Origin: Morganella morganii_D
Lineage (GTDB): Bacteria > Pseudomonadota > Gammaproteobacteria > Enterobacterales > Enterobacteriaceae
Direction: 5' to 3'
NCBI GenBank assembly: GCA_044772875.1
Contig: CP173058.1
Span: 2,604,001-2,668,000, forward strand
Length of the DNA stretch: 64,000 nt
Numbering within the stretch: the stretch's first letter is position 1; each line of letters opens with the position of its first letter. The notes beneath the pieces were generated by a model. The model was not told the origin of the DNA, searched no databases, and worked only from the letters and a program-made list of their open reading frames with translations. Shown one piece after another: positions 24,390-33,331 of this stretch. Position numbers and translations under genes: made by a program.

Positions 24390-26930
24390 ATGAGCAACGT
24401 TAAGTTAGCAATCATCGGTAACGGCATGGTAGGCCATCGCTTTACCGAAGAGCTTACCGATAAAGCCGGCACCGGACAGTTCGATATCACCGTATTCTGC
24501 GAAGAGCCACGTGTCGCTTATGACCGCGTGCATCTTTCCTCCTACTTTTCTCATCATACGGCTGAAGAATTATCCCTGGTCAAACCCGGTTTCTATGAAA
24601 AACACAATATTTCGGTATTAATCAATGAGCGGGTGATTACCGTTAACCGGCAGGAAAAGGTGTTGCATACCAACACCGGCCGTACTGTACATTATGACAA
24701 ACTGGTGATTGCGACCGGCTCTTACCCGTGGATCCCGCCGATCAAAGGCAGTGATACCCGCGACTGCTTTGTTTACCGGACAATTGAAGATCTCAATGCC
24801 ATTGAAGCCTGTGCCCGCCGCAGCCGTAAAGGTGTGGTGATCGGCGGTGGCCTCCTGGGGCTGGAAGCGGCCGGTGCTCTTAAAAACCTGGGAATTGAAA
24901 CCCATGTAATTGAATTCTCGCCGGTATTAATGGCAGAACAGCTCGATGCGCTCGGCGGTGAGCAGCTGAAGCAGAAAATTGAACGGATGGGCGTTACAGT
25001 GCATACCGGCAAAAACACCACTGAAATTACCGCATCCGCCGGCGGAGAAAACCGCAAAGTGCTGCATTTTGCCGACGGTTCGTCACTGGAAACCGATTTT
25101 GTCGTATTTTCCACCGGGATCCGCCCGCGTGACCGGCTTGCCCGTCAGTGCGGACTGGCCGTGGCAGAGCGCGGCGGTCTGGTGATCAACGATCAGTGTC
25201 AGACATCGGATCCGGATGTTTATGCTATCGGGGAATGCGCCTCATGGCACGGCAGAACCTACGGACTGGTGGCTCCGGGCTACAAAATGGCACAGGTGGC
25301 AGCTGATCATCTGCTGGAGCAGGAAAATCAGTTTACCGGCGCGGATATGAGCGCAAAACTGAAACTCCTGGGTGTGAATGTCGGCGGTATCGGCAACACA
25401 CATGCGACAGACAACGGCTGCCACAGTTATATTTATCTTGATGAAGCCAACGAGATTTATAAACGGCTGATTGTCAGCGACGATAATAAATACCTGCTGG
25501 GCGCTGTTCTGGTCGGGGATACCGAAGATTACGGCAATCTGCTGCAATTGGCACTAAACCGCATCGAACTTCCGGAAAATCCGGATATTCTGATCCTGCC
25601 TGCCCATGCCGGCAGCAAACCGGCGATCGGCGTGGAATCCCTGCCGGACAGCGCGCAAATCTGTTCCTGTTTTGATGTCACCAAAGGGGATATCATTCAG
25701 GCTATCCATAACGGCTGCCAGACTGTTGCGGATATCAAAGCGGAAACCAAAGCCGGTACCGGCTGCGGCGGGTGTGTCCCGCTGATCACACAGGTACTGA
25801 ATGCAGAACTCACCAATCTGGGCATCGAGGTGAACCATCACCTCTGTGAACATTTTGCGTATTCGCGCCAGGAGCTGTATCACCTGATCCGGGTGGAAAA
25901 AATCAGTACTTTTGATGAGCTGCTGACCCGCTACGGCGAAGGCTATGGCTGTGAAGTGTGCAAACCCGCCATCGGCTCCCTGCTCGCCTCCTGCCGGAAT
26001 GACTATATTCTGCGCGACGACCTGGTGCCGTTACAGGACACCAACGATAATTTCCTTGCCAATATACAAAAAGACGGCACCTATTCTGTTATCCCGCGCT
26101 CGCCGGGCGGTGAGATAACGCCGGAAGGTCTGCTGACCATCGGCGCGATTGCGCAGGAATATCATCTGTATACCAAAATTACCGGATCACAGCGCATTGC
26201 CATGTTCGGGGCGCAAAAGCAGGATTTACCGGCTATCTGGGAAAAACTGATCGCCGCCGGGTTTGAAACCGGACACGCCTATGCCAAGGCACTGCGGATG
26301 GCGAAAACCTGCGTCGGCACAGCATGGTGCCGGTTCGGGGTCGGTGACAGTACCGGGCTGGGTGTTGAACTTGAGCATCGTTATAAAGGCATCCGCACCC
26401 CGCATAAAATGAAGTTCGGTATTTCGGGGTGTACCCGCGAATGTTCGGAGGCACAGGGAAAAGATATCGGTATTATCGCCACCGACAAAGGCTGGAACCT
26501 GTATGTCTGCGGAAACGGCGGGATGAAACCACGCCACGGCGACCTGTTGATGGCCGATCTTGATAAAGAAACGCTGATAAGCTACATCGACCGCTTTATG
26601 ATGTTTTACATCCGCACCGCCGACAAACTCAGCCGGACATCCACCTGGCTGGAAAACCTCGAAGGCGGGATTGATTATCTGCGGGATGTGATTGTCAGCG
26701 ATAAGCTGGAACTGAATGCACAGCTGGAGCAGGAACTGGCTCAGCTGCGTGAAAAAGTGACCTGTGAATGGCAGGAAACAGTGAACAATCCGCATGCCCG
26801 CAAACGCTTCAGTCACTTTGTTAACAGCCCGCTGCCGGATCCGAATGTGCAAATGGTAAGTGAACGCTTACAACATCGCCCGGCCCGCCAGGAAGAACGG
26901 ATTGCTGTCACATTGATCGGGGAGGAATAA
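24390..26930 (+). CDS. nirB: NirB, NADH-dependent nitrite reductase large subunit
   Basis: The 846-residue protein matches NirB from end to end. It has an N-terminal FAD/NADH domain (LAIIGNGMVGHRF, VIGGGLLGLEAAGALKNLG, YAIGECASW). A BFD-like [2Fe-2S] region follows (ICSCFDVTKGDI, TKAGTGCGGC). The C-terminal sirohaem-[4Fe-4S] domain has CVGTAWC and CTREC, the CX5C and CX3C ligand pairs. It reduces nitrite to ammonium in the cytoplasm using NADH. I start at the ATG at 24390, which has GAGG upstream and matches the E. coli N-terminus. An in-frame ATG at 24330 overlaps the FNR box and lies before the likely transcript start. Sirohaem supply links it to the cobA and precorrin-2 dehydrogenase genes in this window. 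Confidence 0.97.
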   Translation: MSNVKLAIIGNGMVGHRFTEELTDKAGTGQFDITVFCEEPRVAYDRVHLSSYFSHHTAEELSLVKPGFYEKHNISVLINERVITVNRQEKVLHTNTGRTVHYDKLVIATGSYPWIPPIKGSDTRDCFVYRTIEDLNAIEACARRSRKGVVIGGGLLGLEAAGALKNLGIETHVIEFSPVLMAEQLDALGGEQLKQKIERMGVTVHTGKNTTEITASAGGENRKVLHFADGSSLETDFVVFSTGIRPRDRLARQCGLAVAERGGLVINDQCQTSDPDVYAIGECASWHGRTYGLVAPGYKMAQVAADHLLEQENQFTGADMSAKLKLLGVNVGGIGNTHATDNGCHSYIYLDEANEIYKRLIVSDDNKYLLGAVLVGDTEDYGNLLQLALNRIELPENPDILILPAHAGSKPAIGVESLPDSAQICSCFDVTKGDIIQAIHNGCQTVADIKAETKAGTGCGGCVPLITQVLNAELTNLGIEVNHHLCEHFAYSRQELYHLIRVEKISTFDELLTRYGEGYGCEVCKPAIGSLLASCRNDYILRDDLVPLQDTNDNFLANIQKDGTYSVIPRSPGGEITPEGLLTIGAIAQEYHLYTKITGSQRIAMFGAQKQDLPAIWEKLIAAGFETGHAYAKALRMAKTCVGTAWCRFGVGDSTGLGVELEHRYKGIRTPHKMKFGISGCTRECSEAQGKDIGIIATDKGWNLYVCGNGGMKPRHGDLLMADLDKETLISYIDRFMMFYIRTADKLSRTSTWLENLEGGIDYLRDVIVSDKLELNAQLEQELAQLREKVTCEWQETVNNPHARKRFSHFVNSPLPDPNVQMVSERLQHRPARQEERIAVTLIGEE

Positions 26931-26932
26931 TC

Positions 26933-27268
26933 ATGAGTCAATGGATAACTGTTTGTCAGGTCAGTGATATCACCCCGGGAACCGGCGTGTGTGCACTGGT
27001 TAGCGATGCTCAGGTGGCGCTGTTTCGTCCTTATCCGGATGACCGCATTTTTGCCCTGAGTAATATTGATCCCTTTGCGCATGCCAGTGTGCTGTCACGC
27101 GGATTAATTGCGGAGCATAACGGCGCACTGTGGATTGTCAGCCCGCTGAAAAAACAGCGTTTCCGGCTGACGGACGGACTGTGTGCGGAAGATACCGCAT
27201 ATTCCGTCCGGAGCTTTGCTGTTAAGGTGACTGATGGCATGGTGAGTGTTTCTGCGGTACCGCAATAA
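26933..27268 (+). CDS. nirD: NirD, nitrite reductase small subunit
   Basis: The 111-residue protein matches NirD, a Rieske-fold small subunit that lacks the Cys/His cluster ligands (MSQWITVCQVSDITPGTGVC, LIAEHNGALWIVSPLKKQRF). It starts two bases after the nirB stop with GGAGG upstream, so it is coexpressed. No nirC or cysG follows, unlike the E. coli nirBDC-cysG operon; the operon ends at a hairpin at 27282. Confidence 0.95.
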   Translation: MSQWITVCQVSDITPGTGVCALVSDAQVALFRPYPDDRIFALSNIDPFAHASVLSRGLIAEHNGALWIVSPLKKQRFRLTDGLCAEDTAYSVRSFAVKVTDGMVSVSAVPQ

Positions 27269-27275
27269 TTTTACA

Positions 27276-27313
27276 CAAAAAAAGCGCAAAATGACTGAGG
27301 ACATTTTGCGCTT
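27276..27313. terminator. Terminator between nirD and the convergent symporter gene
   Basis: A perfect 12-pair stem, AAGCGCAAAATG / CATTTTGCGCTT with an eight-base loop, lies between two convergent genes. A run of A (27276-27283) gives a T-tract for the minus-strand transcript, and the plus side is AT-rich. It may act in both directions. Confidence 0.8.
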
Positions 27314-27395
27314 AATACATAAAACGGATTTTTTATTGTTGCGCAGTACATATATCCTTTGTACCGCGCCTGTCTTGTTTATTCTGAACGCCCGG

Positions 27396-28691
27396 TCAGG
27401 CAGAAGTTGTAGCCTGTGATGCCGGAGGTTCAATGACTGACTTTGGTTTTCCGCGGCATCCTTCACCGTAGTGCTCACCTTCCCAGCGACCAACCATTGC
27501 AGCACCGATGGCGTTACTCATAACGTTAGTGGCAGAGCGACCCATGTCGAGGAACGGATCCACACCCATCAGCAGAATCAGACCTGCCTCCGGAATGTTG
27601 AACTGGTTCAGTGTCGCTGCGATAACCACCAGAGACGCACGCGGAACACCGGCCATCCCTTTGGACGTCAGCATCAGAATCAGCAGCATGGTAACCTGCT
27701 CACCCATAGACAGGGTGATATTACATGCCTGAGCGATAAAGATAACTGCGAAAGAACAGTAAGCCATTGAACCGACGAGGTTAAAGGAATAACCGATTGG
27801 CAGTACGAAGCTGGCGATCTTGTTGGAAACACCAAACTCTTCCAGTTTTTCCAGAGTCCCGGGGAAAGCGGCTTCAGAACTTGATGTGGTGAATGCCAGC
27901 AGTGCAGGTTCAGTGATACCTTTGGTCAGACGGAAGATACAACGGCCGACAACCACCGAAGCCAGACCAATCAGAATCACCCACAGCATAGCCAGTGTGA
28001 AATAGAATTCACCCATGAAGATACCGGCGCTGACCAGTACACCCAGACCACGTTCTGCAATCATACCGGAGATAGCGGCAAAGACTGTCAGCGGTGCGAA
28101 CAGCATGACGTAACCGGTTAATTTCAGCATCAGGCTGACGAGAGATTCCAGCACATTCACAATCGGCAGGCCTTTATCACCGATAGCGGAGAGGCTGATA
28201 CCCATAAAGATTGAGAATACAACGATTTGCAGAATTTCGTTACGCGCCATCGCATCAACGATACTGGTCGGAATCGCATGAGCAATAAAGGTTTTGAAGG
28301 AGAAAGGAACAGGTTCCACAATACCTTCAACCGCACCGGCAGTATCAGCAACGAAGTTAATACCCGCGCCCGGCTGGAACAGGTTAACAATAACCAGACC
28401 TAACAGGATTGAGATAAAGGATGCGCAGATAAATAAGAACAGTGTTTTGGAGAAAACACGACCTAACGTTTTCGCATCACCCATTTTCGCGATACCAACA
28501 ACCAGTGTTGATATAATTAATGGAGCGATAATCATTTTAATCAGTCGTAAGAAGATATCAGTAATAATAGAGATATCTTTTGCATAGACCTTATTAAATT
28601 CAGCAGATGCCATTTCGTTAAAGCTAAAGCCGACAATCACACCGACAATAAGACCAATGACTATCCAAGTGGTTAAACTCTTCGATTTCAT
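27396..28691 (-). CDS. Dicarboxylate/amino acid:cation (DAACS) symporter, probably glutamate uptake
   Basis: The 431-residue membrane protein belongs to the GltP/DctA family. It shows FLRLIKMIIAPLIISTLVVG, the Ser-rich re-entrant loop TSSSEAAFPGTLEKLEEFGV, LPIGYSFNLVGSMAYCS and the late ILLMGVDPFLDMGRSATNV. About eight membrane segments plus two hairpins are expected. It lies downstream of the glutamate mutase genes and in the same direction, but a gap of 236 bases probably gives it its own promoter. Glutamate import for the methylaspartate pathway is the simplest role. Aspartate or C4-dicarboxylates are alternatives. Confidence 0.88.
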   Translation of the reverse strand: MKSKSLTTWIVIGLIVGVIVGFSFNEMASAEFNKVYAKDISIITDIFLRLIKMIIAPLIISTLVVGIAKMGDAKTLGRVFSKTLFLFICASFISILLGLVIVNLFQPGAGINFVADTAGAVEGIVEPVPFSFKTFIAHAIPTSIVDAMARNEILQIVVFSIFMGISLSAIGDKGLPIVNVLESLVSLMLKLTGYVMLFAPLTVFAAISGMIAERGLGVLVSAGIFMGEFYFTLAMLWVILIGLASVVVGRCIFRLTKGITEPALLAFTTSSSEAAFPGTLEKLEEFGVSNKIASFVLPIGYSFNLVGSMAYCSFAVIFIAQACNITLSMGEQVTMLLILMLTSKGMAGVPRASLVVIAATLNQFNIPEAGLILLMGVDPFLDMGRSATNVMSNAIGAAMVGRWEGEHYGEGCRGKPKSVIEPPASQATTSA

Positions 28692-28927
28692 AATAATTCC
28701 ATTCTGTGTTGGGTCGCATTTGTTCTCAACTTACTTAATATCCTCTGAAATTTTATTTCAGTTATTTTTACCCAGCCTTCCGTGGCTTTAAATATTAAAT
28801 AAATTTACATAACACACTGAGAAAAATGACGATTTCTGTTTCTGAAATCGATGTGGGGCGCGAGAGATATCCCCCCGTACACCACACCGAGTTGTCGAAC
28901 TAATGAGATATTGAATGACTGATATTG

Positions 28928-29244
28928 TTAAATATCAAATTCCATTTTTAATAAAGGCGCATGTTGCTGGGCACCATAAACATCGGTATCTCCGACAGCA
29001 CCAGAAACAATATGTCTCGGCATTACAATTTTCACAGCATTCGCCGGGTCAAACCAGACAATATTATCGATAAAATCAGGTTTAACACAGTACAGACCGG
29101 CGACTAAGTCTTTAGTAAATTGTTTTGAATTTTTTACCGCGGTATAGGTTTCTTTATCCTTGAATAAAATATCCATTACAATTTCATACGGACCGGAGTT
29201 TTTAGAACGCACAACTTTGGCTAATTCTAAAATTGACTTTTCAT
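28928..29244 (-). CDS. DUF4387 (AtuA C-terminal-type) protein, start region frame-broken
   Basis: The clear part (94 codons from GTG at 29212) contains RSKNSGPYEIVMDILFKD and the terminal GDTDVYGAQQHAPLLKMEF, the hallmark of DUF4387/AtuA C-terminal domains. The preceding bases encode LELAKV in the same frame, which belongs to the domain, but no start codon is available there. An ATG at 29244 overlaps the stop of the upstream AtuA gene (ATGA) and begins MKSQF, but stops after five codons. One extra base in the T-run at 29229-29232 would join the two. So the gene is either slightly truncated or carries a one-base deletion or read error. The domain acts with AtuA-type proteins; its reaction is not established. 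Confidence 0.75.
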
Positions 29245-30614
29245 TTCGCCACTCCTTCAGGTGTCACATTCTCCATGCGGAATGTGAATTTAATATCCGG
29301 GGTGTATTCCATCAGATGATAGATGGAGAACTCATACACCTTACCGGCACGGATATCCGACGGAGAGAACGGGAAGGCTAAGTTGCCCGCGGTGGCGATA
29401 CGGCCATCATACCCGTAGTGCAGCAGAGTGGAACGCGCCAGGGAACAGATACTGTCCGCCTGCTCCTGGGTCGGAGCAACAACATCCAGTAAAATACCCA
29501 ATTCATAGCTCCTGGTGACGGTTTCAGGTTCTGCATCACCCATCACACCGTTTTTACCGTACAGATGGAAATTCATTTTCACTGTATCAGGGTCGATGCT
29601 GAGGTTTTTTTCAACACTTTTACGCACTTCCGCCAGAATCTTATCCATACCGGCGATCATGATAGGGTCATGCGTCCCGGCGATAGTGATGGTGCGGTAA
29701 CCGACCGGACGTGCAGCTTCCAGTTTAACAGTATACGGTGTTGATACATGGCGTGAACCGGTTACACGAACCTGTCCGTTACCCAGATCTTCAAACTTAC
29801 ACTCTTTCAGATCCAGCACACCGCCCGGCCCCGGTAATACATACGGGTTGGATTTCTCATACAGGGTGTGAGCCGCTGCTGAGGTATCCGTAAACTTACG
29901 GATCGGATTGAATGCTTTCAGGGTGAAACCGGTTTCGTCGATAATCCCCATTGCACAGTCGGAACCGGACCCCGGGGTTGCTGCGATTGCCGCACACTCC
30001 AGAATCTTACCGCAGTGCAGTGCCAGACCTTCGTCGAACCCTTTCATAATCGGCAGTGCCGCGAAGCAGCAAGGGTCATAAGAACGGCCGGCCAGTACAA
30101 CCTGAGCACCGGCTGCCAGTGCTTCCTGGAACGGCTCGACACCCATCTGGGCAACGATATAGGTACTTTCGTCAATCACTTCATGCGTCAGTTCAGGTAC
30201 AAACGCCAGCGGCGTGATTTTGCCTGCATCCAGCGCTTCGTGAACGATTTTCTTCTCAACATCCGCAGGGATCAGAGCCATCTTAAAGGACAGACCCTCT
30301 TCCTTTGCCAGTTCCAGAATGATTTCACGACACCATTCCAGATGAGGCTGTGCGCCTGAACCACCGGCAGTACCGATGACAACCGGAATATTGTTTTTTA
30401 CACCGGCTTTCAGCATATAACGCAGGTCGCGTTTTACCCCGGCACGGTCGGTAAAGGCTTTACCGGAACCGAGATAGTGAGGACCCGGGTCAGAAGACCC
30501 GGCGTCGACAGCGATAAGATCCGGCGATTCTTCCATCGCCTTCATAAAACTCTCTTCCGGAAATCCGTACCCCAGGATGGCAGTAGGGGACAGGATTTTA
30601 AATGTCCTGGACAT
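29241..30614 (-). CDS. AtuA-like (DUF1446) protein of the glutamate mutase operon
   Basis: The 457 residues match the DUF1446/AtuA family named after acyclic terpene utilisation. Segments include LSPTAILGYGFPEES, DLIAVDAGSSDPGPHYLGSG, GTAGGSGAQPHLEW and LAGRSYDPCCFAALP. In many AtuA proteins the DUF4387 part is fused; here it is a separate downstream gene. The operon already encodes glutamate mutase and methylaspartate ammonia-lyase, which yield mesaconate. The AtuA/DUF4387 pair might act on mesaconate or a later C5 acid (inference only). No mesaconase or citramalate lyase genes are seen in the operon. Confidence 0.85.
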   Translation of the reverse strand: MSRTFKILSPTAILGYGFPEESFMKAMEESPDLIAVDAGSSDPGPHYLGSGKAFTDRAGVKRDLRYMLKAGVKNNIPVVIGTAGGSGAQPHLEWCREIILELAKEEGLSFKMALIPADVEKKIVHEALDAGKITPLAFVPELTHEVIDESTYIVAQMGVEPFQEALAAGAQVVLAGRSYDPCCFAALPIMKGFDEGLALHCGKILECAAIAATPGSGSDCAMGIIDETGFTLKAFNPIRKFTDTSAAAHTLYEKSNPYVLPGPGGVLDLKECKFEDLGNGQVRVTGSRHVSTPYTVKLEAARPVGYRTITIAGTHDPIMIAGMDKILAEVRKSVEKNLSIDPDTVKMNFHLYGKNGVMGDAEPETVTRSYELGILLDVVAPTQEQADSICSLARSTLLHYGYDGRIATAGNLAFPFSPSDIRAGKVYEFSIYHLMEYTPDIKFTFRMENVTPEGVAK

Positions 30615-30623
30615 AATGCTTCC

Positions 30624-31865
30624 TTATGCTTTTGCTTTCAGTACAGCCAGTGTGCGGTTCATTTCGTTATGAACAATGTTCATACCTTCATCGAAGCCCA
30701 TACCCGGCTTGATCAGCATACGCATCGGACGTGTCGCAATCGCGATATGCACACAGGTACGTGCACTGACGTCGGTTTCGTTACAGGTACCGCCCTGGTA
30801 TGCTTCCATACCGTGTTTCTGGCAGTACAGCACCGCATCAGCGATGTTGTGAACAGAACCCAGGTCAGGCGTTTTGATCTGAACCATGTCACAGCAGCCG
30901 GCATCCGTGAAGTCGATGATGTCCTGACAGGTGTTACACCATTCATCAGCAACGATTTTGACTTTGGAACCCAGTTTTTTCAGGTGATCCATAATGCCTT
31001 TCATCAGGCGGATCTGGTCTGGTTTGTTACCTGCATCAACCGGACCTTCGATGTACAGTTCCAGATCACCGGCCTGCTCCTGCAGACTTGCGATGTACTC
31101 TGCACAACGAATCGGATCTTTGTCGAAAATTAAACCGATGGTGCCGTAAACATCGATGTGCAGTGACGGATTGTAAGTATCTTCTGTGCGTAACTCAGCG
31201 ATACGCTTGACCAGCCACTCAACATAAGCGCGCAGTTTTTCACCCTGACGGCCCAGTTTTTCATCCACGTTGTTGATAAGGCCGTGCGGCAGAACGTCAA
31301 CGTGTTTGAGGATCATTTTGTCCACAGCGTTGTAGCGGTCATCACCACTCTGACCAAACAGAGGAATCGGCTCAGCCACAACCGGCAGATGCCACTCATC
31401 GCACACAACTTCGGCTTTCAGACGGTTACTTGCCAGTGCGGTTGCATCCAGCAGTGCCTGGGACAGACCATAACGGATAGCGGTATGCAGTTGTTTGCCT
31501 TCCACTTCCAGTTCATCAAAGAACTTAGCGTTGTTACGGAATTCACTGACATCACGGCCTTCCAGCAGCGGTTTGATGTGTTTTTCCAGGAACGGAATGA
31601 AGTTTTCCGCCAGGAATAACGGGTCACGGCCACCCGCACCGGAGTACTGAACCGCAGCACAGTCACCCATCGCCACAGAACCGTTTTCCAGGATTAACTG
31701 GACTGACACACACTCACCCGCCTGACGCACTGCGGTAAAGCCCGGAGTGACCGGCTTACCGGTATAGACGAAACCGTCATGACCTGCGCCGTCTTTGATA
31801 GCCTGCTGGTCGTCAAAATAGAAGGATGAGTTACCCGCCGTGAACAATGCCTGTTTAATTTTCAT
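30624..31865 (-). CDS. Methylaspartate ammonia-lyase
   Basis: The 413-residue enolase-superfamily protein matches 3-methylaspartate ammonia-lyase. It contains FTAGNSSFYFDDQQAIKDGA, HIDVYGTIGLIFD, LYIEGPVDAGNKPDQI, KIVADEWCNTCQDI and MVQIKTPDLGSVHN, the last carrying the catalytic Lys. It eliminates ammonia from (2S,3S)-3-methylaspartate to give mesaconate, the second step of the methylaspartate route of glutamate fermentation. Its start codon touches the stop of the glutamate mutase epsilon gene (ATG within one base), so they are coupled. Confidence 0.96.
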   Translation of the reverse strand: MKIKQALFTAGNSSFYFDDQQAIKDGAGHDGFVYTGKPVTPGFTAVRQAGECVSVQLILENGSVAMGDCAAVQYSGAGGRDPLFLAENFIPFLEKHIKPLLEGRDVSEFRNNAKFFDELEVEGKQLHTAIRYGLSQALLDATALASNRLKAEVVCDEWHLPVVAEPIPLFGQSGDDRYNAVDKMILKHVDVLPHGLINNVDEKLGRQGEKLRAYVEWLVKRIAELRTEDTYNPSLHIDVYGTIGLIFDKDPIRCAEYIASLQEQAGDLELYIEGPVDAGNKPDQIRLMKGIMDHLKKLGSKVKIVADEWCNTCQDIIDFTDAGCCDMVQIKTPDLGSVHNIADAVLYCQKHGMEAYQGGTCNETDVSARTCVHIAIATRPMRMLIKPGMGFDEGMNIVHNEMNRTLAVLKAKA

Positions 31866-33310
31866 TATGGTCTTCCTACTAATTTACTGTGAGATACTGC
31901 GTTAATATCATCAATAATCATCTGGAATGAAGCTTCACGACCCTCTTCGCGGGCACGCTCGGCAACGAAATCATGGTGCATGGACAGAACATCATCCGGC
32001 AGCGGAACCGCGCCTGCGTCGAACACACGGATTGCGCCGTTGTTATCGCGGATAGGCATCATCTTGCCGGAGTTACACATCGCTGGTGCGAACGGAATAT
32101 CCAGAACACCGGCTTCGAATGCACGGACAGTACCGACGGCAATATCGCCGTTACCCAGTTCAAGGACTTTCTTCATCACTGCGCGGACTTCGCGTTTAAT
32201 CAGTTCCACTTCCAGATCCACGTCTTTGCACGGCGGGAATTTCTGGTCGCGGACCATGTTCAGCATCTGGTTGGAAGCACGCAGACCCTGACAGTTCGCT
32301 TCCGCAGTCGGGATACCGAATGCTTCATGCGGAGACTTGGTGATCACTTTGGTTGCACCGGACATACCGGCAACTGCTGCACCCCAGGAGATAACTGCTG
32401 CCGCACGGGATTCATCTTCAGGGAAACCGCCCATCCACTGGTGGAATACAGTACTCAGCTCATAATCTTCGTAGCCGTAAGCGCGGAAGTATTCATGAGA
32501 CAGTTCACGCAGGGAGCGGATTGCCGCGATATCCTGCACTAAGTTACCGACCTGGCCGTAACCGACAGTGATGGATTTAACGCCCTGCTCCAGCGCCACC
32601 AGACCTTCGATAATTGCCACAGTGTGAGAAATGAATGGCGGGATCAGCGTACCGGTTAACGGACCGAATGGTTCGCGGTTGATGCGGATACCGTTTTCTT
32701 CATATAAACCGATGACGCGATCGCAGTACTGCCAGTCACGGATAGATTTTTCCAGGGTGACGCGTTTTGCGTAAGGGATGTTATAGGAGATACCGCCGCC
32801 TTCGTAACTGGTGAAACCACTCGCCATGGAGATTTCGCACAGCAGACGTGCATCCGGAGTCCCGTGACGGATTTGCAGTGGTTTATCCAGAGATTCAGTA
32901 ATGTGACGGCAGGCTGCAACACCGTGGTTAACCACCGGCAGGCCGTTCAGTTTTGAGGTACCGGCCTCAACAGATTTCTGAATACCGACCGCAGCTTCTT
33001 CATAGCGGTTCAGACGGGTATAGGCATCGATAGTGGTCGGCAGCAGGTCACACTCTTTCTGCAGTTTTTTCAGCAGCTCGATGTGCTCTTCGATTAATGC
33101 AACACCTGCACGCGGCTGGCTTAATGTGATGCCGTCGCGGTCAGCTTCGAATAATTTTTTGGCAAAGTTTTTATCTTCTGAGATAGTCGCCTGATATTTG
33201 ACGCCATCTTCAAAGTTTTCCACGTCTTTCCCTGTCACCCAGGTCTTTAATACGTCTTTGCGCTCGGCCATAAAGTCGTCGATTGCAATTTTTTTATTCT
33301 TCAGTTCCAT
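31865..33310 (-). CDS. glmE: Glutamate mutase epsilon (E) subunit
   Basis: The 481 residues match glutamate mutase epsilon (MutE/GlmE), the TIM-barrel catalytic subunit. Conserved parts include RLNRYEEAAVGIQKSVEAG, HGTPDARLLCEISMASGFTS, EGGGISYNIPYAKRVTLEKS and INREPFGPLTGTLIPPFISH. With GlmS and AdoCbl it rearranges L-glutamate to (2S,3S)-3-methylaspartate. It lies between glmL and the ammonia-lyase gene. It is the second AdoCbl-dependent enzyme encoded in this window besides EutBC. Confidence 0.97.
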   Translation of the reverse strand: MELKNKKIAIDDFMAERKDVLKTWVTGKDVENFEDGVKYQATISEDKNFAKKLFEADRDGITLSQPRAGVALIEEHIELLKKLQKECDLLPTTIDAYTRLNRYEEAAVGIQKSVEAGTSKLNGLPVVNHGVAACRHITESLDKPLQIRHGTPDARLLCEISMASGFTSYEGGGISYNIPYAKRVTLEKSIRDWQYCDRVIGLYEENGIRINREPFGPLTGTLIPPFISHTVAIIEGLVALEQGVKSITVGYGQVGNLVQDIAAIRSLRELSHEYFRAYGYEDYELSTVFHQWMGGFPEDESRAAAVISWGAAVAGMSGATKVITKSPHEAFGIPTAEANCQGLRASNQMLNMVRDQKFPPCKDVDLEVELIKREVRAVMKKVLELGNGDIAVGTVRAFEAGVLDIPFAPAMCNSGKMMPIRDNNGAIRVFDAGAVPLPDDVLSMHHDFVAERAREEGREASFQMIIDDINAVSHSKLVGRP

Positions 33311-33331
33311 TTAATGGCTCCAATAATCTTG

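Noticed and set aside
28926..28941. FNR-like TTGTTAAATATCAA between the symporter and DUF4387 genes
   Set aside because: It overlaps the end of the DUF4387 coding region and one half-site is poor.
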